A DNA stretch of 13,669 nucleotides from Isohypsibius dastychi (GCA_034696485.1 JAQIWT010000930.1:1-13669); one strand, 5' to 3'. Positions 1 through 10,312 are shown, counted from the first letter of the stretch. The notes: generated by a model not told the origin, from the sequence alone. Numbers and translations: made by a program.

Positions 1-3
1 GTG

Positions 4-22
4 CCCCCGCCCCCCCCCCCCC
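4..22. repeat. poly-C tract at the window edge
   Basis: Nineteen bases that are all C except one G at position 9. The tract lies inside the last visible intron of the leftmost gene. Homopolymer runs like this often mark a contig end or a sequencing or assembly limit. Nothing coding is visible here. Confidence 0.8.
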
Positions 23-93
23 AACAGAAATAGAGATTTGAAAGAAAAACGAAAGCTAGTTTATTTTTGAACTAATGCATGTGAAAAACTTAC

Positions 94-1194
94 ATATTTT
101 CCTTGGGTCATATTAAGGCTGTCGGCGATCATCTTAGAAAAAAACCAGATAAGTTTTTTCTCATGAAAAAAGCATCGAAAAACTTACCATTATAGTCGGC
201 AAGAACGCAGCGTCCGTCATAACGAAAATGACTGAAAAAGCGTTGTCTATAACTATATTGTCATTTCAAAATTATTGCTCCTCATACTGCGAGCTTGCTT
301 TTTGATCCGATTCATCAAGTCGGTCAAACTCGGACGATCAGTGGGATCAAAAGGGAGAACCGATACATCGTACTTGGTAACCGAGTCTGCCCGCAGGAGC
401 TTCTCAAGATTTCCACAATTTGCTACATCTGGAGGTTTTGCCTGGGCATAAAGGGTTCCACACAAGAGATTGACCACCGTCCAGCCAAACTTTTTCAGTA
501 TCAGTCTCCCGCTCTCCGATAACGATGTCAGATCGGAAGGGCTAAACCCAACGGTTGTGGGAAAACGGTTCAAATTCGCTAGCGCCGCATCTCCCCCTGA
601 TCTAAGACGCAAATATCTAGAACTCAGTATCCGAAATCTGTGGAAAAAAAATACCCAAGCAGCAAAGGGAAATCCATTTCGCGCGCAAAGTCCCCTAACA
701 CCAAACCGGCGGCGCTACAACCTATAAATGGAGACAACGTTTTCAGGAACGTTTTCTACTTCGATACAAAGCGACAAAATAAAATCAGACAGAAAAAAGA
801 ACAGAAAAAAATTTCAAAGCGCTGAGGAGAATATACAGCCTGGAGAGTCCGAGATTGCAACAGCAGGCTTACCTGGAAATTGGACAACGTATGGTTCCCG
901 CAGATTCCTCAGGTAAGCATATATCTCTATGATAGCTTCGTTCATGAGCTCTACTTCTTCGTCGCACGTTCTGCTGGTCTTCTTTCGAAAAACAGAATAT
1001 CTGGTAAAATTGGTGAAAGTTTCCTTGTTCACAGCGAAATTTTCGAATGCAATATCGTAGGTGGGAGCCGACAAACCGAACTCGTAAGCGGGATTCCCTC
1101 CCAATATCACATTCACAATTTTGAGCGAGTCAGCCTGCTTGTAAGTGGCAGCACCAATTACAACAACGACAAATGCATTGAAAATAGGAGCCAT
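94..1194 (-). CDS. receptor-type guanylyl cyclase-like protein, N-terminal ligand-binding ectodomain (partial)
   Basis: Five exons join in phase: 1194-873, 721-655, 601-288, 231-188 and 132-94. Together they give 262 residues, after which an intron (donor GTAAG at 93-89) leads off the left edge. The protein starts with a likely signal peptide (MAPIFNAFVVVVIGAA) and continues as an ANF_receptor-type periplasmic-binding fold. Recognisable pieces are CSAAG after the first domain, the RFPTTVGFSPSD stretch, the KKFGWT helix before a Cys, an IIFVM strand and the SLNMTQGKY segment. This is the pattern of nematode GCY receptor ectodomains, which sense ligands at the cell surface and drive an intracellular cyclase. 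Kinase-like and cyclase domains would lie beyond the window and are not seen, so a clearance-type receptor without a cyclase is possible. Introns are 151, 53, 56 and 55 bases. The start fits: an in-frame ATG opens the signal peptide 11 bases after an AG acceptor. Confidence 0.82.
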
Positions 1195-1216
1195 ATCAAA
1201 AACGACTGTGATAGAA
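1195..1216 (-). promoter_or_regulatory. possible trans-splice (or 5' intron) acceptor before the receptor ATG
   Basis: On the minus strand a pyrimidine-leaning stretch ends in CAG at 1208-1206, 11 bases before the ATG at 1194. In nematodes this arrangement commonly marks spliced-leader addition. A cis intron in the 5' UTR would look the same. Confidence 0.4.
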
Positions 1217-1960
1217 AACTACGAACTGAATCGCAGGGAAAAGACGTTGATGTCAAAAGATCAGGGACAAAAACGATGCGCTAGAACCACCCTCGTGATG
1301 AGCTGGGAAGAGGTCCCTCCTTCATATTCAGGATCTACCATATCATTCGCTGACAAACGGAGACACGATGATGAAATTCCGACATCGCGTACATTTTGGA
1401 TACATACCAATCTCGTGAAAAAAGAACAGTACACGAAAGACCCTCGCAAAACAACTGAAATTCTATTTGGAACTAGAACACTTCCGTGACGCTCAGTCCC
1501 CAAAACGACAAACACACCAGACATGGTCAGGGATGTTGTGAAAACGTTGCATAGCGCGTAAGCAGAGAATAATGAAAGCTACAGGTATGTTATCGAAAAA
1601 TACCGTGCCAAACAATCGCCGCTTGCACGACATTTTCAAAAAAAAGTGTACGTGGTAGATCATGATCTCGTTTCATCTCACAGACGACGCTGTGACCTTT
1701 CCCGTGAAATAGTCAGTCCTGACTTGAACGCGTACTCATCCGGCCCGAAGTGACAGAATCAAAGAATAGTTATTTCCACTCTTCCGGATCAACGGCTTAG
1801 ACAGACCTACCTCACCTCATTCTAGAATTGTCATTTCTGTAATGAACACAAATATCGACACACAAAGGCGAGGCGGAAGTGAGCAGTCTTGGCAACAAAG
1901 AGACTGAAAAACCTCACCCAAATTACCTCATTCATGCGCTACATACTGCGTATGCACTTG
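1217..1960. other. divergent intergenic region between receptor and BTB genes
   Basis: No convincing exon is visible. It should hold the promoters of the minus-strand receptor gene and the plus-strand BTB gene. Small symmetrical elements are present: a 12-base perfect palindrome at 1657-1668 (AGATCATGATCT) and a 5-bp inverted repeat with a 6-base loop at 1679-1694 (CACAG...CTGTG). A minus-strand open frame at 1524-1261 begins with ATG, but it resembles no family I recognise and is probably chance. Confidence 0.5.
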
Positions 1961-1990
1961 TACTACCTTTACTAGCGATCTGATGTTGTC
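1961..1990 (+). promoter_or_regulatory. 5' leader of BTB gene: acceptor-like site and out-of-frame upstream ATG
   Basis: A pyrimidine-rich stretch ends in TAG at 1973-1975, 15 bases before the chosen ATG, as expected for a trans-splice site. An earlier ATG at 1983 opens an 11-codon frame (stop at 2013-2015) that overlaps the real start. If the leader is added at 1975, ribosomes would meet this upstream ATG first. Confidence 0.35.
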
Positions 1991-3763
1991 ATGTCATTGT
2001 TTGATCGGTGGATGAGCAATTTAGGACTGGGCAAATCCAGTTCTCAATTAGCGAACAACAAATCACGATCGGAACTTTTCTCAAATTCTTCGTTACAATC
2101 TCCATCTCCTCTCACCCCTTCTCGTCATTCATTGCCAAGTGCTTCTACGTCAAACGCCTCTCTTGCCCCTCCACAACCAAAACCCACTGCGGAAAGTCGT
2201 GTTGTCAGAGGTGGTCCGGAACCTTCAAGGCGGAGGTCATTGATCTCTGGTGATCACAGCTCTGTGAATCTCAACGAAAACAGACCCAGAAAAACATATC
2301 TTCAACCTCGTTTATCCTTTTTGTCAACGCCTGATCGAGAACCTCTGCCATCTTTTCGAAAAGTCAGGACAACCAGCAAGTTCTTTCACCAGCACGAACC
2401 TTTGACTACCGATCAGATTCGTGACCTGTTCTGGGTGGAGGAAGCCTCCCTTGAGGATCACTGTGAGAGCAACACGATTCTGATGTAGAACGCAGTACTC
2501 ACCTGCTGCTTCTCCGCAGATCTAGAAACAGCAAAAACTCTGAATCGTTTTCGACAAAGAAAACGGCACTGCGACGTGCGGTTATTGACCGATACGGGCA
2601 GATTCTACTGCCATAAAGCAGTTCTTGTGACCTTTTCCAAAGAGCTGCAGAATCGATTGGAATCAAGCTCATTGTGGAAAACAGGCAAGATCTCCGTCGA
2701 TCTGACAAACCGTGGGTTCGACGACCTCGTCATGGGGTGCGTGCTGGACTGGATGTACACTGGGCGAATGCGTCTGAACATTGTTGACAACCTTGAGAAT
2801 CTGTTGGAGGTCAGCAAATTTGGTTCGCTTGCGTTTCCGTTAGCTTACGATCTTGGTTGTAGATTGCTGATGGATTATCCATATACCGTTTGCGTGAAAT
2901 ATGTGAAAAGGTGTTTCCAAACGCTGCATCAATGCCAGCATGCTCAGCGACCTTTTCCCCAAGAGAACCAGTTGTTCAGGCCGTTCGCAGCAGCCAGAGT
3001 TTTCTCCAGAAGCAGCCTTCTTTGGGGTATGTACGCGGGACATCAAACAGGAAACAATGGGCTGGTAATCACTTAGTCATTGTAGACCAAGAAGTTCGAT
3101 ATCAAATGTGGTCAACTCTGAAGATTTCCTTCAGTGTAAGTGCAAAATAACGGTGATGAGCAGGTTGATCATTTTATTGTCAAATGTGTTGCATTTATGG
3201 AGCGCGAGTGACACCCCTAAGTAAGACCAGCCAACCAGCGATTGGTCAGTGCTCTTTGGCATGGCACGACAGATGAGTCGGAGAATGAGACTCGGCCGCG
3301 ATTTATCTTTCAATAATTACGCAGTGTGTTCCGTTTAACACTAGGGTCATTGCAGGGCCACCAGAACGGGTCTGTTCCTACTTGTCTGGTGATTCCTTGA
3401 ATATCGAGGTCAGTAAACGACATTCTGGTCTTCAGTTTGACATTCATATAAATCTCTTTGCAGTCCGAACTGGATGTTTATTCGGCGATAGTTCGTTGGA
3501 TCAACTATAACAAGCCTAACCGGATTAGTTCAGTGGAGCTTCTTGGGAAGTGTGCGCGGTGGAGCTTCATGTCTCCAGATGAAATTGTCGCTGCTAAAAG
3601 ATTAGATCCTGCTCTGTTTTCCGAGTCGTCGTTTTCCAACTTGGCGGCCATGGGACAGTGGCAACGTGACCTTCTCCTTAAAGGCATCCACCTTCCAAAT
3701 GCGACATTGTCCAAAAGCCGAATAGGTCCACGCATTTTGTCAAGAAATGAGCCTTCTAGATGA
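1991..3763 (+). CDS. BTB/POZ-BACK domain protein
   Basis: Confident exons are 1991-2462, 2520-2809, one starting at 2863, one ending at 3135, 3356-3408 and 3464-3763 (TGA). Residues 1-150 are Ser/Pro/Arg-rich and probably disordered. A BTB domain follows from about residue 170: HCDVRLLTD, the FYCHKAVL motif, VLDWMYTGRM and, after the 53-base intron 2810-2862, LSIYRLREICEK. The BACK signature is very clear once 3135 is joined to 3356 and 3408 to 3464: VVNSEDFLQ, then PPERVCSYLSGDSLNIE, then SELDVYSAIVRWI. No Kelch repeats follow. Such proteins usually act as dimeric substrate adaptors for Cullin-3 ubiquitin ligases; that role is inferred from the family. The 2910-3080 stretch is unresolved. 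One phase-consistent route reads the 2863 frame up to a strong GTATGT donor at about 3027. The frame that looks most like BACK (AAARVFSRSSLLWG, roughly 2966-3026) would need an additional intron with weaker sites. Confidence 0.85.
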
Positions 3764-4409
3764 TGAGCCTTCTTGATCTTATTTTCTTGTAATGCTTTTT
3801 TCTTTCCTCTCTGTCTTGTTGTTTGATAATTTTACACATTTTTTGTTATTCAGTGTCTGTGATTTAAACATAAACTTTCTTTACAAAGCAGCTCAAAGTA
3901 GATTTTGGTGTTCTCAACTAGTGTCCGAACCTTACGTATCAACGGCTTTTTCAAGTAACAAATGAGAAAATTTAGTACACCACTACAGCGCCCTCTGTCG
4001 CCTTCTTTATTCGATGGATATGGATCACCAACTCACCACACCTTTTTGATCCAGTTTACCTTTCTCCCACGGCTGGCGATCAAATCAGGCTGTGTGGCAT
4101 TATTGTTTATGTACCTACTACCTAGGTATTGATTAATCAATCTGCGCGTTCGGCTTGCCTGTCTGGATGATCGCATTTAGAAGCTGACTAGCGCAACATT
4201 CGCCAGAACTTGTTCTCGAGAATAATAATGCACGTCGGATTGTGGCGATGCTGTTGTGAAATTCCATCCTGAATTTGTGTGATTATTTTACTACGGATTG
4301 AATTGGTTGTTCGAGGATCTCAGAGGCTAGCCTGGCCAAATTGCATGTTGAGAAAAGATGTGTCAATATTGATTGTTTCGCATCCGTGATTCGAAATGGA
4401 GATCCGCAG
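3764..4409 (+). other. intergenic region between BTB and RPGRIP1L-type genes
   Basis: This holds the BTB 3' UTR (no canonical AATAAA seen) and presumably the promoter and first exon of the next gene. Two perfect palindromes abut: TACCTAGGTA at 4119-4128 and TTGATTAATCAA at 4129-4140. Candidate ATGs at 4229 and 4346 do not join in frame to the exon at 4410: the donor after the first would create a stop codon, and the second has no donor in the right phase. The first coding exon is therefore not identified. Confidence 0.5.
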
Positions 4410-7400
4410 AGCTGTTCGATCGCATTAACGAATTGGAAGACGAACTACGTCAGAACTTTCAGGCAATGGACACAACTTCTCGCAGGTTGAATGCGCTGTC
4501 TAGGACGATGGACGAAATCAGCCAGCTCGAAGTGGAGGAGATGGCGGATGGAATCGGTCCACGACCTCTTGCAGATCAACAGCTTCATCTGAGTACCCCT
4601 TCTACTTTTGTACCTCTCTTCGTAGTCAAAATGTCTGTTTTGCAGATATGCTTCGTCGCAGAATTCAGCAGCAGCGGAGTCTTGTATCCAAGCTTTCGCG
4701 TGATGATTTAGAAGATCAATATTTACACATTCTGGAAGAACAAGAGGTTCTGAAGAAGGAAGGAAATGTCAAAGATGATTACATTAAAAAGTAACAGTGC
4801 ACCATTTTGCACAATCCGTAATTTACATTTTGCAATCGACCTTGACAGGCTATCAACTAAAATACTCAGGCTTCAAAGAAGCGAAAGTGGTAACCGATAC
4901 GGAAACTCAAATCTGCCCACCTCGCTTCGTGCTCAGATGGAACAGAGGATCAGAAGTCTGGAAAATCAGGTATTGTTATAAATTAAAATCGATATTTTCT
5001 GTCATTGCCAAGTATTAAGATTCAACCCGATTTTTAGCTTCGTGTTGCCAAAGTGTATGGCGCTCCCGTGTCCATGCCGCGGCAAGGATCGAGGACGGAT
5101 TTAGCAACGACAACCTCGTCGGCCGAAAACGCAAGGCTGCAGTCCAAAATTAGTTTATTGAAGCAGCAGCTTGAAAACCTAGAGGACACAAGGAGGAATG
5201 AAAATGAAGAACACTCAAAGCTGGTTAGTGTAGTCTAGCTGAATGTTGTCTCGTATGGAATTTAGCGAGTGCTTCTTGAAAGGTCACTGAACTGCAAGCC
5301 GAAGTTGCATCCTTGACCGAAAAGATCGCCACCGAAAACGCGAAAAATGTTATGGTGGAAAATATGGAGGTTACACGCCTTTCTCGGCAGCTCGCAAAAA
5401 CGTCACAGGAGCTCCTAAACTTGAAAAATGACTTCGTGGAGACAAAAGGGGTAAACAGTGAAATTTCATCGTTGGTTCAAACGCGGTGAGATGAGGTTTT
5501 TTTCCAGAAACTGGAAGAAATGCAGATCAACAAGGTAGTGTTTTCGCGGGATAACGAAAGGTTGAAACACGATGTGGAACGACATATGGCGACAATTGAA
5601 AGTATGGAAAATCAGATCCGGGAACTCAGAGAGAAATCCTTACAGCAGATCCATGTGAGCCAAGTACTTCTAGTTATGCCATGTTTGTTACGGTATCAAT
5701 TTCAAAACATATAAATATATATATATATTTATTTATTTATTTATTTTGGTTTTGAAGTTTTATTTAATTATTAGTTTCTTTGTTTATTTATAGTTTTACA
5801 TATTGATTGTTTTTACATATTGATTGCTTTATCTTTTCGTTTATTTATTTATTTAATTTATCATCAATTTAGTGTCAATTTTAAATCACCTATTCACTTC
5901 TTCATAACTTCACTAGGATAAAGAACGAGCAAACCGGATGGAAACTGAACTGGAATGGTATAAAAGACAACAACAGAATGGACATCGAGCTGAAGCGCCG
6001 GTGGAACAGACAGTCCGGCTAGCTGAAAATGTCCTCAGAAACCAGATTAGAACACTCGAAGACGAACTCCAAAGAGAAGTTCGAGATAACAAAGAAGTCC
6101 GACGCCGAATAACAGAGCGGGAATTGGAGCTTGAAAACACCCTCAGAGAACTGTCAGACCTGCGTTCCGCCAACTTGCGATTGAAGCAAGAATGCGAAGA
6201 GCTCAAGTCAAGAATGGACGGCCGGAGAGAAAGTACTCCAAAAGAGTCAGACGGATGGTTTCGGGCTCCTCCGGTAATAAGCGGGACTCAGCTGATGTAC
6301 TGCCTTTTCGTTCTTACGAACAACGTTTTTCAGGGTTATCGGCGCGCTGATTTGGAACAAGCGTTTAAACTGTTTGATGCGTTCAACACAAGGAGGAATA
6401 TTAGTGCAGCAACTGACTCCGACGAGATCGAGAAACTTGGTTTAGTAAGAGTTCCACCAGAACTTGAGAGTCAGATCGCCGAAATGAAGCGTGAAAGCGA
6501 ACGCATTAGCAATGAGTTGAAAGAAACCAAAGATGAGTTACAACGTGCTGAACGAGCGGCCGCAGAAAGAAGTGACCTCCAGGTGGTTTCTCGAACTGAG
6601 GTTGGTGACCTTTTGAAGAATTTTTTGTCACGAATCACGATGTTCATAGGCTCTTTATTATTATGATCTTTTTTTATGACGTTAATCACCTTTTTTGATA
6701 GGTTAAATCTGGAAGTAACCAACGGATAGCAGAGCTGCAGCAGAAGCTGGATGAGAAATCTCGGCAGCTCGCACAGAAAAACAAAATTATCGATAATCTG
6801 GAACGGCATATGCGAGAATTCGCCGAAGAAACCGTCGTTTATGATCTCGAGAAAGAAGTGGTTGATCAAAGTCGCCTAAGTGCCGACACGGTTAATCTTC
6901 AATATGGCGACAATTTATTGGAACTACATTTTGGACCGTTCGAGTTCAGTGATGCTTTCGTCGCTCAAGCAAAGAAACTGCGAGTTTCAAGGTGGCGACT
7001 TACGTGGAGTGTTTTCGGAGAAAATATCTTTTCCCAAGATTCGGAGAAATCGGAACCGGATTTTGATTTCACGGCGATACACTGCATAACGATGGACGAA
7101 CAGATAATGTCGGATATATCAGAAGTATTAACAGGGGTTTCGTTATTAAAATATCCAGAAGACAGCTCTGCCATCATATTGGAATGTTTGATTGAGAAGT
7201 TGAACAATGTTGATGAAATCTTTATAAAATAAACCTAGAAAGAGAAGTTATTTTTCGGGCGAGTTTGAAAAGATTTGATAAAAGTTGTATAAATTATTGA
7301 ATATGTGAATTGTAAAATAAACTAATAAATCAAGAAATGAATTCTTTAAGTATATTATACTTTACATGTTGCGTACTTGTTGTGTACGTGTACAACGAAG

Positions 7401-10128
7401 TTAATTACTAAATTATCAGCGCAATTGTTGACACAAGATTTTGACTTTATTAAAACATCAAACAATACAGTTTCAACACAGTTTTTAGAAATTCATGGTG
7501 TATAATTAATTACTGGAACCAATATTTTTTTAGGGCGTCGTGAAAGTGGAACTGACTGGTTACCACATGCACACACCTCACTCTTTCGCGTTCGCATCCT
7601 TCAGCTGTCGGAAGTTGCTGCAAAAGTCATCAAAACGTCTGAACAGGATAAGAGACCAGGTCATTCTGACCAGTCATTTCGCCAATTCCACGGACTTCGG
7701 TACGATGGCCTACTGGTTCCGAATAAAGTTCGACATCCAGCAGACTCAGTCCTTATATTTAGTATGTGCAACTCGTGAATATCACCAATGGTCGATTTAA
7801 TGCCGTTTTTATTGTAGGCCCGAAAGAAAGCACTCAACTATTTGACCAAAGACAACGGAGCTCCTGGACTTGGTTCCGCAACAGCTAACCAGTTATGGCT
7901 AGAAACGAATGGGCCAAATGCGAATGTTCTACATATTCGAATTGAGAGATGTGGAAATGTGCGCGCGTTACATATTCGAGGCCCACCGGATTGTTGCATT
8001 TTGTATCAGTTCTTCAATTTCAAAGCCACAAGTTCGCCGGCTGTTCGGTCCAACGAGAACCCTACTTTCAACAGCGAAGCGGTCTTTCGTGTGACGATGA
8101 GCCAGGAACTGGAAGCATACCTGCTTGGCGAGGTGACAAGATCGTTTCAGAACGCAGTTTATGCAGTAGTTTAATTACAGAAGTTTGACATTTAAATTAA
8201 ACAAATAAATTAAAACAGTCCCTTATCATGAATAAAACAATGTTAAATATATATTCAAATAAATTATTAAATAGATGACTTACAGAAAACTTAAACAAGT
8301 AAATTGAAACAAGTTATTATAGTAAGTAAATAAATCATTAAACAAAAATATAAAATAACTGATTAAATGGTTAATTTTACAGAAGCTTGATATTTACGTT
8401 ACGGACTCAAGAGACGAGAACCAACGGCATTTCTTGGGAGTTTGCCGCTTGCAGTTATCTGAATTATTGGCTCATCCTCTAATGGAACGTCAAGCAAAAC
8501 TCTTGACCGATGAAGGCCAAGAGAATGGATATCTGATTTATTCTGCATTTTGGGAGAGACCCTATCGCACTCGCGGCCGCCCGGCCCAAGCAACACCACC
8601 CCGAAGTGCGGTATATTCCGCCAGGAACCGAAGAGCTAGCTTGACTCCTCGAGGAAGTCTGGTCGGCATTGCTCATTCCGCGCGACTGAAGCCATTCGAA
8701 ATCGATGACTCGTCATACCGTGGAGATGTTAGACCTCCTACTAGAGATGCGCAGAGTGGCAATATGTCGGAGCACAACGGTCATCAACCTGTACCTCCAC
8801 CGCGGAAGATCACTTCCGGTCGATCTTCCGGATTGAATATTTCTAGATCAGACGCGAAGGATCGACCTCTTGCGTCGCAGAAAGGGAACGACTATTTTTC
8901 ACCTCCCTCCACTTCCACGAAACGGTCGGCGGAAAACGGTACACGATATTCCAGCCCACTTAGCTTCAAGATTTACCGATTTTTTATTCTAAGGTATCGG
9001 CAAAGAAACAAAAAGTGACGTCATTCTTGCAGTCGGTAAAGATCGTAGTCGGAGAATGGAGGATCTGATTAGTCCTGTTGACCGGGAAAGAAGAACGTTC
9101 AGCTCTATGGACCGAGGTGTCCCGGTTAAAAGGTCATCAAATCCCGAAAATGAGAGGAGTGCTGTCCAGCGTGATCGGAATTTGTCCGGTGATTATGAAA
9201 GATCTGCAGATCAACTGGTTGCGGCAAAATTATCGGATTCGAGTAAGCTGTTTAGGAGAAACATATCAGATCCTGTCGTTGGTATACTGAAAGGCACCGA
9301 GCCGGAAAAAGTCCGGAGATTCACTGTTGGACATCCTTTGCCGGCAGTACTTAATTCCCAGATAATTCAAGCAGAACTTCATCATAATACCGAAAATCGG
9401 TTCTCGGGTAAGATTCCGAAAAAAGATGGTGTATCGAAAGAAATGTTGTCGGCCAGGAGGAAAAACTCGGAAAAGCAGGGATCTCGCATATCGCTTCAGA
9501 GTCCGATGAACTTGCCGAAAGATACGATTGCCATCACTGTTCATTCTTTATATTTTACGGAGGGAGCACCGATTCTTGCCGAACCACTTCGCGGGGAGAT
9601 ATTTGTGATATTCGATTTCTTGGACCAGGAGCACGAATCGCTGTTGGCAGTCGTCAAACCCACTTTGCAGAATAAAGAACTGGTATTCGAGTTCCGTAAA
9701 GGTAAACTTTATGCCGCATTTATTTATTACGGTACTTATGATTTGCGGAATACTCAGAGTTTCCCTTGGATCGGACCTCACATGCTATGGCTCGAAAATT
9801 GGTGGAAAATATGCTAGAGGAAGATTCGTCCGGTCGCATCCACTTCAGCGTTTATTTCCAGCCGGATGACGAAGACCGTGATTGCGAATTGATTGGAGTG
9901 GCGGCGCTGAGTATCAACCGGTTGTTGGTGAAAACTCAGGACGCATTCGGAGTCGAACTCAAATGTAGTGATCTATTATGCAATTTGTGGGAAGTATGTT
10001 TTCAAGGAAAATTTGTTGCAGTAATGAATCCTTCGGAAAAAGGTCAAGTCGTTGGATATGTTAAAGTGACAGTCCAAGCAATCGATGTTCTCCTGGATAT
10101 GAAAAAGCAACAATCGCAGGATACCTAA
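4410..10128 (+). CDS. RPGRIP1L: RPGRIP1/RPGRIP1L (MKS-5) family ciliary transition-zone scaffold
   Basis: Fourteen exons join in phase to the stop at 10128: 4410-4592, 4646-4790, 4849-4969, 5038-5223, 5283-5450, 5508-5654, 5917-6273, 6334-6582, 6702-7124, 7534-7761, 7818-8132, 8383-8938, 9033-9701, 9758-10128. They give about 1,371 residues, close to vertebrate RPGRIP1L. Residues about 1-560 are coiled coil and contain the family block SRDDLEDQYLHILEE...KKLSTKILRLQ. The first C2 domain runs about 587-745, from NLLELHFGPFEF to DFGTMAYWFRIKF and ARKKALNYL. A second C2 spans about 770-898 and ends FLGVCRLQLSEL. A Ser/Arg-rich linker of about 290 residues follows, then the C-terminal C2-like domain (about 1190-1350) ending VGYVKVTVQAIDVL. 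The family anchors the transition zone at the base of cilia; in nematodes these are sensory cilia. The first exon is unresolved. The donor at 7124 could instead be at 7136. Confidence 0.92.
5706..5860 (+). repeat. AT-rich simple repeats inside an RPGRIP1L-type intron
   Basis: The 262-base intron 5655-5916 is far longer than its neighbours. It contains an (AT)n run merging into (TTTA)n, then two 16-base copies of TTTTACATATTGATTG at 5794-5809 and 5811-5826 (period 17), then more TTTA units. This looks like simple-sequence expansion within an intron. Confidence 0.8.
7125..7533 (+). other. 409-base intron within the first C2 domain, with read-through frame
   Basis: Splicing GAA|GTATTA at 7124/7125 to TTTTTTTAG|GGC at 7533/7534 joins two halves of one C2 domain: DEQIMSDISE runs on as GVVKVELTGY. 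A second phase-0 GT at 7137 would add four residues. If the intron is not removed, the frame stays open for 35 more codons to the TAA at 7230-7232. Confidence 0.7.
7228..7329 (+). terminator. cluster of polyadenylation signals inside the C2-domain intron
   Basis: AATAAA hexamers occur at 7228-7233 (overlapping the read-through stop), 7316-7321 and 7324-7329. They could serve a shortened transcript that ends inside the first C2 domain. In AT-rich intron sequence such hexamers can also arise by chance. Confidence 0.35.
8171..8396 (+). repeat. duplicated acceptor/exon-start sequence in intron 8133-8382
   Basis: Bases 8171-8194 and 8371-8396 are near-identical: TTAATT-ACAGAAG-TTGA-ATTTA, with two substitutions and a 2-base insertion, exactly 200 bases apart. 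The second copy is the real acceptor and start of the exon at 8383 (codons K-L-D-I-Y). The first would read K-F-D-I-stop. The intervening sequence is AT-rich. Confidence 0.7.
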
Positions 10129-10306
10129 TTGTGTTCCATGAATGATGAATCCATATCCGCCCGGTTTCAGATTGCGGTGTTTTATAAAGATCCCCCCCTA
10201 CCACTCTTTCGATGTACAATACGGTACTGTATGTGTTCAGATAGCGCGTTATTCGCATGATAGAAGTTGTTTCCGTTTAGTGGTCTTGGGTTGTTAATTA
10301 TATACA

Positions 10307-10312
10307 AATAAA
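10307..10312 (+). terminator. polyadenylation signal of the RPGRIP1L-type gene
   Basis: AATAAA lies about 180 bases after the stop at 10128 and is the first canonical hexamer there. It is only about 40 bases from the stop codon of the convergent minus-strand gene at 10350. Confidence 0.55.

Noticed and set aside
1261-1524. Minus-strand 87-codon open frame starting with ATG, possible upstream exon of the receptor
   Set aside because: The receptor exon already starts with a signal peptide at 1194, and this frame shows no recognisable domain and no good donor in phase.
1887-1905. GGCAAC half-site resembling an X-box upstream of the BTB gene
   Set aside because: No acceptable left half at any allowed spacing.
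3945-3959. GCTTTT-TCA-AGTAAC fits the loose RFX/DAF-19 X-box pattern (RYYNYY-N1-3-RRNRAC) upstream of the ciliary gene
   Set aside because: By base counting, the degenerate pattern is expected about once by chance in an interval of this length on both strands, and the left half is a poor match to strong X-boxes.
4229-4273. ATG frame at 4229 as the first exon of the RPGRIP1L-type gene
   Set aside because: The only phase-1 donor there would create a TAG when joined to the exon at 4410.
7375-7402. GTAC-rich near-palindrome in the C2-domain intron
   Set aside because: Symmetry is incomplete and short; expected by chance in this sequence.
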